A stretch of DNA of 35,474 nt from Candidatus Saccharimonadota bacterium (lineage in GTDB: Bacteria; Patescibacteriota; Saccharimonadia; Saccharimonadales; Saccharimonadaceae): contig WSMR01000005.1 in assembly GCA_013316435.1 (NCBI GenBank), positions 1 to 35,474 on the forward strand, in the 5' to 3' direction. The notes beneath the pieces are model-generated. The model was not told where the DNA came from. It made no database searches and saw only the letters and a list, made by a program, of their open reading frames with translations. How positions within the stretch are numbered: position 1 is the stretch's first letter; every line of letters begins with the position of its first letter. The position numbers and the translations under genes were made by a program. Positions 27,341 through 35,474 of the stretch are shown here, one piece after another.

Positions 27341-27479
27341 AAAACATAAGTTTTTCTATTGCTGCCTGCGTCGCTCGAAGAAAGAAATATTTGGGTTTCT
27401 TTATCACTCGCTATCCTCGACAGTTCAAGCACTTTATTCTCGATATCTTGGCCGTGATAGGGTTAATAGCAAAGCTCAG

Positions 27480-27980
27480 ACGACCATTATACGCGAATCT
27501 TATAAAGAAGTAACAGCTTTAGCTGCAGCTGAGAGTGGCTTAGATCGAGAATATATCAAGAAGGTTAATAGTAATGACGGTCAGAAAATTGCAGAAGAGC
27601 TATATTTGACGACGTCACCTGCGAAATATGCCATTGAGGCTCAGGATGCGGTCTTGAAAGAGATCGCGAAACATGGCAGTTGTGTGATTGTGGAGCGAGC
27701 GGCGGATTATATTCTAAGGAATGAGGCTGCACTGCTCAGAGTATATATCTATGCGCCAAAAGATTATCGCTTGAATAATTTGCAGGATATGTATGGCGAT
27801 GATCAAAAGTCGGCTAAAAAGCACTTTGAGCGAGCTGACCGCAACCGTGCTGAATATTATCAGTTGATTTCGGGGCAAAAGTGGAGTGAGCCTAAAAACT
27901 ATGATTTGTGTATTGATGCTTCGCTGGGGAAGAAGCAAGTTGCGAAAATGATCGCTGACTTAGCCAAAAATCATGGATAG
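27480..27980 (+). pseudogene. 5'-truncated cytidylate kinase-like protein
   Basis: Coding-like frame before the listed TTG (27606): ESYKEVTALAAAESGLDREYIKKVNSNDGQKIAEELYLTTSPAKYAIEAQDAVLKEIAKHGSCVIVERAADYILR; no P-loop or upstream ATG/GTG found. Confidence 0.6.
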
Positions 27981-28093
27981 CTTTTTGTCAAAAGGTGCGT
28001 GAGACTGTAATTTAACTGCAAAAATGACCCTTGTAGGATGGCTTAAAATGTGATAATCTAAGAAGAGAATTTCATATTAATTTAAGGAGCATT

Positions 28094-28360
28094 ATGCCTG
28101 AACCTAAAAAACAGAGTAGCCCACGCAAAACTGGTCTACGCCGTAGTCATCTTCGCTTGAAGTTGGCGCGGGCGGTGAATAGCACTTCTCCGGTCAAAGC
28201 ATTTGAGACCGCGAAGAAGACGCCAAATCTTAAGGTCAAGACCGTAAAAAACGCTAAAACTTTGACCGTGAAAGCAGCAAAGAGGGCTGCGAAAGACCTT
28301 GACAAAGCGGGCAAAAAGATTGCAAAGACTACTACGAAAGTCACTAAGAAAACTAAATAA
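28094..28360 (+). CDS. rpmF: Probable ribosomal protein L32 with Lys/Ala-rich C-terminal tail
   Basis: MPEPKKQSSPRKTGLRRSHLRLKLARAVN resembles the L32 N-terminus; followed by nusB and rnc; SD AAGGAG. Confidence 0.65.
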   Translation: MPEPKKQSSPRKTGLRRSHLRLKLARAVNSTSPVKAFETAKKTPNLKVKTVKNAKTLTVKAAKRAAKDLDKAGKKIAKTTTKVTKKTK

Positions 28361-28372
28361 AAGGGAAGGTAT

Positions 28373-28963
28373 ATGGCTAGTAACCGGCACTTGGGCAGAA
28401 TTATTGTTTTACAGAGTTTGTATGAATACGAATTTCGAACGAAAGCTGGGGACAAAACGGCGGATATTGATGTAATCGTCGCAAAGGATATTGAGCCATA
28501 TGAAAAAGCGCTTGGTGATACTGAGTTCGTCTATGGTTTGGCGCGCGCAGTTTCCGGGCAGTTTAAAGAATTGGATGAGATCTTGCAACCGATGGCGCCG
28601 GAATGGCCGCTTGATACGATTGCAGCGATAGATCGTAATATTTTGCGAATGGGGCTTTACGAGCTGAGGAATTCGGTTGAAGCGGTACCGCCAAAAGTCG
28701 CAATCAACGAGGCGGTTGAGCTAGCAAAAGCGTTTGGTGCGGAAAACTCCTCCAAATTCGTTAACGGTGTACTTGGTACTGCATATCGTCAAATTTATGA
28801 GCCGGAATCTGTCGGCCAAGCACCGAGCAAGGAGCAAAATGAGCAAGAAAAAATCGAAAAAGAACAAAAAGACTCTAGGGGTGCAGGCGCAGCAGAAAGT
28901 GCCGGAACAGATCAGCCAGCCACCAATGATGGAGGCGACAACGGAGGCGAAGGCGAGGTCTAA
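28373..28963 (+). CDS. nusB: Transcription antitermination factor NusB
   Basis: LQSLYEYEF, IAAIDRNILRMGLYELRNSVEAVPPKVAINEAVELAKAFGAENSSKFVNGVLG. Confidence 0.95.
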   Translation: MASNRHLGRIIVLQSLYEYEFRTKAGDKTADIDVIVAKDIEPYEKALGDTEFVYGLARAVSGQFKELDEILQPMAPEWPLDTIAAIDRNILRMGLYELRNSVEAVPPKVAINEAVELAKAFGAENSSKFVNGVLGTAYRQIYEPESVGQAPSKEQNEQEKIEKEQKDSRGAGAAESAGTDQPATNDGGDNGGEGEV

Positions 28964-29501
28964 TCCGAAGAAAGTCCCGGAGGCTTTGCCGTTAAAATCC
29001 GAGAAGATTTCCGGTGTTAAGCGGTTTACATCACGAATTCTTAAAAAACCGCCAATTCAAGAGGTTGTGCGCGAGCCGACTGCTGGGGGGATCGTTTTTC
29101 GAAATTCGGCTGATGGGCAAGATATTGAAATCCTTTTGATTCAAGACTCTAAGGGGCGCTGGACGATTCCTAAAGGTCACATTGAGCCGGGCGAAACTGC
29201 GCGCCAAACCGCAATTCGTGAGATTGGTGAAGAGGCGGGGTTGTTTCATATTGAAGTCGTGACTTGGCTTGGTAAAATTCATTTTCAGTATCGGCGCGTG
29301 AATAAACTAGTGCTAATGATGACGCAGATCTATCTAGTACGTGCTCTAGATATGAGCGAGACGCCACATAAGGAACAGTGGATGAAGGGGATTAAGTGGT
29401 TTCGCTTTAATGACGCAATTGAGGCGATTGAATACGAAGACATTGAAAAACTAATGCTTGTAGCAAGAAACAAAATTAGACAAGGCACCAAAAAGGGGTA
29501 A
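28839..29501 (+). CDS. Nudix hydrolase with basic N-terminal extension
   Basis: GHIEPGETARQTAIREIGEEAGL Nudix box; start 28839 follows AAGGAGCAAA; overlaps nusB by 125 nt. Confidence 0.9.
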   Translation: MSKKKSKKNKKTLGVQAQQKVPEQISQPPMMEATTEAKARSNPKKVPEALPLKSEKISGVKRFTSRILKKPPIQEVVREPTAGGIVFRNSADGQDIEILLIQDSKGRWTIPKGHIEPGETARQTAIREIGEEAGLFHIEVVTWLGKIHFQYRRVNKLVLMMTQIYLVRALDMSETPHKEQWMKGIKWFRFNDAIEAIEYEDIEKLMLVARNKIRQGTKKG

Positions 29502-29503
29502 AA

Positions 29504-30235
29504 ATGGATAAACACGAACTTGCAAAATATCAAGAGTTTGCAAAAGAAAAATTAGGGTTTGAATTTCACGATCCGATGCTACTCGTGACAGCGCTTACGC
29601 ACCGTAGCTATATGAATGAGCACAAAAAGAGTTGTGACGCGCACAATGAGCGGCTTGAATTTTTGGGCGACGCAGTGCTTGAGCTAGTTTCTTCGGATTT
29701 TTTGTATCGTAATTACAATGAACCCGAAGGGATTATGACGGCTTGGCGTTCGGCTTTGGTGCGAACAGAGAGTATCGGTGAGTCAGGTGAGCAGTTGGGA
29801 TATGCGCCGCTAGTGCGTCTTTCAAAAGGCGAAAAACATGGCACGGCGCGGGCGCATGCTTCGATTTTGGCAGACTGTTTTGAGGCCGTAATTGGAGCAA
29901 TCTATCTTGACCAGGGTTACGATACGGTCAAGGAGTTTATCGATAAATGGATTTTGGTGAAAATTGATCGAATCCTTGAAGAGGGTAGCTGGCGCGATCC
30001 GAAAACCTATTTACAGGAGTTATCGCAACATCACGATGGCGCGACGCCAGTTTATCGGGTACTTGGCGAAGATGGGCCGGATCATGATAAACTATTTACT
30101 GTAGGGGTATATGTTGGAGGCCAGCTCAAAGCGAAGGGTGAAGGCCACTCAAAGCAGACGGCTGAGGGTGCGGCCGCCGCGGAAGCAGTTAAGGAATATT
30201 TGAAGAGGGAAAATGCTAGAACTAAAAAATATTAA
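29504..30235 (+). CDS. rnc: Ribonuclease III
   Basis: HNERLEFLGDAVLELVSSDFLY, ADCFEAVIGAIYLDQG, C-terminal dsRBD. Confidence 0.96.
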   Translation: MDKHELAKYQEFAKEKLGFEFHDPMLLVTALTHRSYMNEHKKSCDAHNERLEFLGDAVLELVSSDFLYRNYNEPEGIMTAWRSALVRTESIGESGEQLGYAPLVRLSKGEKHGTARAHASILADCFEAVIGAIYLDQGYDTVKEFIDKWILVKIDRILEEGSWRDPKTYLQELSQHHDGATPVYRVLGEDGPDHDKLFTVGVYVGGQLKAKGEGHSKQTAEGAAAAEAVKEYLKRENARTKKY

Positions 30236-32762
30236 AAAAGTTTATCAAAGCAGCGACCTAAAACAAATTGCGCTGAGGAATGTTTCGATTACTTTTCGGG
30301 ACAAAGAATTTGTTTCAATTTTGGGTCCGAGTGGTTCCGGAAAGACGACGCTTCTAAATATTATCGGTGGACTGGATGACTATACTTCCGGTGATTTGCT
30401 GATTAATGGCGTTAGCACCAAGAAATATTCGGACCGAGATTGGGATAATTACCGTAATCACTCGGTAGGATTTGTGTTCCAAAGCTATAACCTGATTGGC
30501 CATCAGAGTGTGCTTAGGAACGTTGAACTAGCTTTGACGCTTTCCGGTGTGGGGCGCAGAGAGCGGACCGAGCGCGCTAAAAAAGCCCTGAAAGACGTGG
30601 GACTTTCACAACACATCAATAAGCGACCGAGCCAGCTATCAGGCGGCCAGATGCAACGAGTAGCGATTGCTCGGGCATTAGTGAATGACCCGGAAATTTT
30701 GCTGGCGGATGAGCCAACTGGCGCGCTAGATTCTGAAACTAGCGAGCAGATTATGGATTTACTAAAAGAAGTGGCAAAAGATCGGCTAGTGATCATGGTG
30801 ACACATAATCCTGAGCTTGCTAAGCAGTATTCAACTAGAATTATTACGATTCAAGACGGAAAGATTCTGAAGGATTCAAACGCCTATAAGCCAAAAAAGA
30901 CTAAGGAGGCTTTGGCGCCAACTGGAAAAACTAAAAAATCTCGCACTTCGATGAGTTTTTGGACTGCCTTTGGCCTTTCGATGAATAACTTGATGACCAA
31001 GAAAGGTCGTACGATTTTAACCGCTATTGCCGGGTCAGTTGGGATCATTGGGATTGCATTGATTCTGAGCCTAAGTAATGGCATCCACGAATACATTAAT
31101 CGTACCGAAGAGGAGGCTTTGAGTGAGTATCCGATTCAGCTTCAGAAGAATGCCGTAGATATTTCAGCTTTTGCAACGGCATTTACCGGCGGTACTGAAG
31201 GTGAGCAGCATGATGATGGTAAAATTCATTCACGCAACATTATGGGCGATGTATTGGCGCAGGTAAGCACCAATACCGCAAATAATTTAAAGGAATTCAA
31301 AACTTACATCGAAACCGGAGCTGGTCAAGACATCAAAGATTACACTAGTGCGATTTCTTACGGTTGGGATTTGCCACTAAAGATTTATAAGGATAGCACC
31401 AAGGAAGTCGTTCAAGTTCATCCTTCAACGGCGATGGACGCAGTCGGCATGGGTACGGACGGCATGAGTTCAATGATGATGAATATGGAAATCTTTGCCA
31501 ATATTGGTGCAAATCAAGACTTGCTCGACCGAATGTATGACGTGGTTGATGGGCGTTGGCCGGAAAATTATAACGAATTAGTGCTGTCGGTAGGTGAAAA
31601 TGGCGAAATTTCGGATTACACACTTTATACGCTGGGGATTTTGCCACAAAGCGATCTCAAAAAGGCGCTAAACAAGATTATCGCTGGCGAAGAAGTTAGC
31701 TTTGAAAATACATCTTATGATATTAAAGATTTGCTAAACCTTAAATTCCGCCTCGTACTACCGACCGATTATTATAAAAAGCAAGGCAATATTTGGGTTG
31801 ATATGAGCGGTGACGAAGACTATATGAAGGAAGTTTTGAAGAAAGCTCCGGAGCTAAAAGTCGTCGGGATCGTAAAACCAAACGGCGATTCGGCACTCAC
31901 CAGCAGTTTCCCGGGCTATCTCGGCTATAAGCAAAGTCTTGAAGAATACATCATAAACAAAGTGAATGAATCGGAAATCGCCAAGGCGCAAAAGAAAGAT
32001 AAGACCGTAAATGTACTGACGGGCAAGAAATTTGGTGCTGAAGAAAAGTTTAGCGCCGAGAATCTTACGCCCGAGCAGCAGGCTTATCTTGCTACGCTTG
32101 ATGCGGCGGAATTAGCTGAGGTAGTTTCGTCTTACCAAGAGAATGCCAACGCAACTTATGAAAGTAATCTCGAAAAGCTAGGGATTGCGAATCTTGACGA
32201 TCCGGACACGATTTCACTCTTCCCGAAAGATTTTGAGGCTAAGACCAATATAGAGCAAATTATTGATCGCTATAACGAAGGTAAAAGCGAGGAAGACCAA
32301 ATCACATATACCGACATGATGGGCACGATGATTTCGTCGGTCTCGATGATTGTTGATGTAATTAGTGCAGTTTTGATTGCCTTTGTGGCGATTAGCTTGG
32401 TAGTTTCGAGCATCATGATTGCGATTATCACTTATATCAGTGTGCTTGAGCGTACTAAGGAGATTGGTGTTCTTAGGGCAATTGGCGCTAGTAAGCGTGA
32501 TGTATCGCGCGTCTTTAATGCCGAAACGTTGATTGAGGGCTTGGCGGCTGGTTTGCTTGGTATTGGTGTGACCTTGCTACTGACGATTCCTATCAATATG
32601 GTGGTGGAACAAGCGCTAGGGGTGAAGAATATTGCGGTCTTGCCGATAACCGGTGCAGTGATTTTGATCGTGCTGAGCGTGCTGCTGACGGTGCTAGCCG
32701 GCTTGATCCCGGCACGTATGGCCAGCAAAAAGGATCCAGTTGAGGCTTTGAGGACGGAGTAG
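30213..32762 (+). CDS. ABC transporter ATPase-permease fusion (MacB/FtsX type)
   Basis: Walker [17 protein letters not shown], signature [33 protein letters not shown]-terminal FtsX-like [19 protein letters not shown]. Confidence 0.95.
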   Translation: MLELKNIKKVYQSSDLKQIALRNVSITFRDKEFVSILGPSGSGKTTLLNIIGGLDDYTSGDLLINGVSTKKYSDRDWDNYRNHSVGFVFQSYNLIGHQSVLRNVELALTLSGVGRRERTERAKKALKDVGLSQHINKRPSQLSGGQMQRVAIARALVNDPEILLADEPTGALDSETSEQIMDLLKEVAKDRLVIMVTHNPELAKQYSTRIITIQDGKILKDSNAYKPKKTKEALAPTGKTKKSRTSMSFWTAFGLSMNNLMTKKGRTILTAIAGSVGIIGIALILSLSNGIHEYINRTEEEALSEYPIQLQKNAVDISAFATAFTGGTEGEQHDDGKIHSRNIMGDVLAQVSTNTANNLKEFKTYIETGAGQDIKDYTSAISYGWDLPLKIYKDSTKEVVQVHPSTAMDAVGMGTDGMSSMMMNMEIFANIGANQDLLDRMYDVVDGRWPENYNELVLSVGENGEISDYTLYTLGILPQSDLKKALNKIIAGEEVSFENTSYDIKDLLNLKFRLVLPTDYYKKQGNIWVDMSGDEDYMKEVLKKAPELKVVGIVKPNGDSALTSSFPGYLGYKQSLEEYIINKVNESEIAKAQKKDKTVNVLTGKKFGAEEKFSAENLTPEQQAYLATLDAAELAEVVSSYQENANATYESNLEKLGIANLDDPDTISLFPKDFEAKTNIEQIIDRYNEGKSEEDQITYTDMMGTMISSVSMIVDVISAVLIAFVAISLVVSSIMIAIITYISVLERTKEIGVLRAIGASKRDVSRVFNAETLIEGLAAGLLGIGVTLLLTIPINMVVEQALGVKNIAVLPITGAVILIVLSVLLTVLAGLIPARMASKKDPVEALRTE

Positions 32763-34111
32763 TGGCAGGAACAGAACTAGCAGATTCTGATCATGCTAAC
32801 CTTGACGTAAAAGGGGTGAAAAGCACTAGAGAGGAAAATCACCCTCGTTCGGAGAAGCTTACAGAGAAACTGAAGACTCTTCCCGCAGCGCCAGGAGTTT
32901 ATTTCCACAAAGATGCCGATGGCAATGTGATTTACGTTGGTAAGGCGGCAGTACTCAAAAATCGTGTGCGGCAGTATTTCCATAAAACCAACAAAGACGT
33001 CAAGACCGAGGCGCTAGTTAGGGAAATTGCTGATACCGATTGGATTGTTGTCGACACTGAAATGGATGCGCTATTTCTCGAGTCAGAAATGATTAAGCGC
33101 TACAAGCCAAAGTGGAATATCTTACTACGTGATGATAAAAATGTAAATTATGTACGCATCAATATGAAGTCCGAAGTGCCATATGTGAGTTTTACGCGTA
33201 CGCCGCAGGATGACAAAGCGGACTATATTGGTCCATTTTATAGTAAATTGCCGCTCGAGAAGGCGCTCAGGATTCTCAGGAAGGTATTTCCATATTACGA
33301 TAAACCTTACGACGGTAAAAAGACTTTGAATACTGACCTTGGACTGACGCCGGGAATTGAAGTAGGTAATTCAATGCCGGCGGAATATAAGAAAAATCTG
33401 CGTAAGCTAGAATTATATCTACAGGGTGGGCGTCACAAGCTTCTGAAAGATCTTGAAAAACAAATGAAAGCAGCAGCCAAAGCCGAGCGTTTTGAGGAAG
33501 CCGCCGAGGCGAGAAAGCAACTTTTTGCTTTGCGCGAGCTGCAAAAGAAGATTGTTTTTTCAGATCGCGAGTTTTTGGACATTTCTTCTGATCAGGCTTT
33601 ATTAGAATTACAGCAAATACTCAGCCTTGAACACCCACCGCGGCGAATTGAGGGATACGATATTTCGCACCAATCCGGTACCAATGTGGTTGGTTCGATG
33701 GTAGTATTCGTAAATGGCGTAAGTGATCGTAGCGAATATCGGAAATTTAAGCTGCACCGTCAGCAGAATAATGATTTTGCTGCCCTGCATGAGGTACTGG
33801 AGCGCCGCTTGAAGCATTCGGAATGGGAAAGCCCCGACTTAATTTTACTTGATGGTGGCGAGCCGCAACTTGAAGCGGTAAAAGATTTGTTGTTGCCAAC
33901 CAGAATTAAATTTATTGGGCGCGATAAAGATGGTAGTCATGGTCGTAATTCGGCGGTTGAGATTGTGATCCCTGAAAATTGCAGTTATCGTCACCTGCAG
34001 CTGGATTCTAGTAGTCATCTCGCGAAGTTGATTGCACGAATTGATGACGAAGCGCACCGTTTTGCAATTACTTACCATACGCTATTAAAACGCAAAGGCC
34101 TGCTCAAATAG
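32762..34111 (+). CDS. uvrC: UvrC-family excinuclease subunit, lacking a C-terminal HhH region
   Basis: LPAAPGVYFHKDADGNVIYVGKAAVLKNRVRQYF (GIY-YIG), UVR motif, IEGYDISHQSGTNVVGSMVVFVNG, DLILLDGGEPQLEAV; GTG start overlapping the upstream TAG. Confidence 0.92.
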   Translation: MAGTELADSDHANLDVKGVKSTREENHPRSEKLTEKLKTLPAAPGVYFHKDADGNVIYVGKAAVLKNRVRQYFHKTNKDVKTEALVREIADTDWIVVDTEMDALFLESEMIKRYKPKWNILLRDDKNVNYVRINMKSEVPYVSFTRTPQDDKADYIGPFYSKLPLEKALRILRKVFPYYDKPYDGKKTLNTDLGLTPGIEVGNSMPAEYKKNLRKLELYLQGGRHKLLKDLEKQMKAAAKAERFEEAAEARKQLFALRELQKKIVFSDREFLDISSDQALLELQQILSLEHPPRRIEGYDISHQSGTNVVGSMVVFVNGVSDRSEYRKFKLHRQQNNDFAALHEVLERRLKHSEWESPDLILLDGGEPQLEAVKDLLLPTRIKFIGRDKDGSHGRNSAVEIVIPENCSYRHLQLDSSSHLAKLIARIDDEAHRFAITYHTLLKRKGLLK

Positions 34112-34116
34112 ATTGC

Positions 34117-34145
34117 TTGTCTTTTTGGTACGTACGCGCTATAAT
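34117..34145 (+). promoter_or_regulatory. secG promoter TTGTCT-N17-TATAAT, -10 ends 6 nt before ATG
   Basis: TTGTCTttttggtacgtacgcgcTATAATatatgcATGAGT. Confidence 0.65.
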
Positions 34146-34151
34146 ATATGC

Positions 34152-34379
34152 ATGAGTTTGGGAACACTACTACAAGGTCTTACCTTTGTCTCGGCAATCT
34201 TGTCGATTTTGTTAATTCTTTTGCAGCAGCGTGGCGCTTCGCTCGGGGCAGGGTTTGGTAGCTCCGGCGAGTTATACACCGAGCGTCGTGGGCTTGAGCG
34301 TTCATTATTTAATGCAACGATTATTTTTGTACTGATTTTTGTTTTGTCGATTCTAGGGATGGTACTAATACCGGCGTGA
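34152..34379 (+). CDS. secG: Preprotein translocase subunit SecG
   Basis: Two TMs around LLQQRGASLGAGFGSSGELYTERRGLER. Confidence 0.85.
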   Translation: MSLGTLLQGLTFVSAILSILLILLQQRGASLGAGFGSSGELYTERRGLERSLFNATIIFVLIFVLSILGMVLIPA

Positions 34380-34396
34380 GGATTTGAGATCAAGCA

Positions 34397-35474
34397 ATGA
34401 AACAGCGAGGAAAAAAGCGTGGGCAAAAACTAGCAAAGCGCTGGGAGAGCTTCTCTGCGCAGGCAAAAGAAACCAGTCGTGAGCATATCCAAGAGAATTT
34501 GATTGAACGTTTGCCGAATGCGCGGCGAGTGCGACTCTTGATTTTGGAATGGTGCTTGCTAATCGTAGTAATTGTATCACTGGCGCTTACGCAGGCTTTT
34601 TGGTATCGCCAGTCGTATGCTACACAGGCCTATGTTGGCGGTGGTTCTTATACGGAAGCAACGCTAGGCAAGGTGAATTCGCTCAACCCTCTGTTTGCCA
34701 AGACTAGCAGCGAGAAAGCCCTCTCGAAACTAATGTTTGCAACTTTGTCGAAGATTGATTACTCCGGTCACGTTGGCCTGGGGCTGGCCGCTTCAATTAC
34801 CCCGGATGAAACTAGTAAGGTTTGGACATTAAAGCTACGCGAAGGCTTAAAATGGTCGGATGGTGAGCCAATTACGTTGGATGATGTCGAATTTACGATG
34901 GGGTTGATTAAGGACCCAGCGGTCAACTCGACTTATTCTTCTAATTTTGAAGGGATTAAAATTACTCGCAGTGAGGATACTCTGACTTTTACCTTGCCTT
35001 CGGCCTATGTTGATTTTGATGCCACTTTGAATGTACCGATTTTGCCGAAACATGCCCTAGAAGACGTCAATGTGAGCCAGCTCCTGGAGAGTAATTTTAG
35101 TCTAAACCCGATTACCTCGGGTGCGTTTGCTTTTAATGCGATGCAGAGCGTATCGACGGACGGCGAGAAGATTATTTATCTTGCCGCAAATAATAATTAC
35201 TATGAAGGTCGCCCGATGCTTGAGAGCTTCGCGATTCATACTTATGAGACTAATGAGGAGATTGTAAAAGCGATTACGACCGGTGAGGCAACCGCTACGG
35301 CGGAACTGTCGGCCGTCTATCGCGATCAATTGCCTACGGATTTGATTTATGAGAAACAGACTGCGCTCGCTAGTGGTGTTTTTGCGTTTCTAAATACCAA
35401 GAGTGATATGTTGTCAAACGTGAAAATTCGCCAGGCGATTCGCCAAGGGGTTGATATTGGTCAAGTTCGGTCGG
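34397..35474 (+). CDS. ABC transporter substrate-binding protein, family 5 (partial, runs off window)
   Basis: Open from ATG 34397 to window end: MKQRGKKRGQKLAKRW...LMFATLSKIDYSG...WTLKLREGLKWSDGEPITLDDVEFTMGLIKDP...; absent from the ORF track. Confidence 0.88.
   Translation, partial: MKQRGKKRGQKLAKRWESFSAQAKETSREHIQENLIERLPNARRVRLLILEWCLLIVVIVSLALTQAFWYRQSYATQAYVGGGSYTEATLGKVNSLNPLFAKTSSEKALSKLMFATLSKIDYSGHVGLGLAASITPDETSKVWTLKLREGLKWSDGEPITLDDVEFTMGLIKDPAVNSTYSSNFEGIKITRSEDTLTFTLPSAYVDFDATLNVPILPKHALEDVNVSQLLESNFSLNPITSGAFAFNAMQSVSTDGEKIIYLAANNNYYEGRPMLESFAIHTYETNEEIVKAITTGEATATAELSAVYRDQLPTDLIYEKQTALASGVFAFLNTKSDMLSNVKIRQAIRQGVDIGQVRS

Overview
The window reads as a compact, standard-code bacterial chromosome segment. 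Gene content and style suggest Patescibacteria/CPR, probably Candidatus Saccharibacteria (TM7); this is inferred, no search was run. Core genes: an FAD-linked oxidase (5' truncated by the window), tig, rpsL-rpsG, gap-rpiB-rpe-like-PfkB kinase-LOG, a CPTC-motif membrane protein with a DsbA-like protein, hisS, tRNA-Cys, a PNPOx-like protein, lemA-htpX, ligA, spoU/trmH, leuS, an L32-like gene-nusB-Nudix-rnc-ABC transporter, uvrC, secG, and a family-5 substrate-binding protein (3' truncated by the window). Small accessory islets sit between them. Main points for follow-up: (1) a complete Nudix hydrolase domain inserted in the CP1 editing region of LeuRS; (2) a second leuS insertion made of strongly palindromic DNA; (3) a homologous, foldable 5' leader shared by two unrelated accessory genes, with a possible third member; (4) recurrent leaderless architecture, with an extended -10 placed 6-10 nt upstream of ATG; (5) a ~169-nt imperfect inverted repeat downstream of ligA; (6) zinc-site cysteine loss in LigA and an L32-like protein with a histone-H1-like tail; (7) a duplicated tRNA-Cys 3' end beside hisS; (8) several gene remnants missing from the ORF track.
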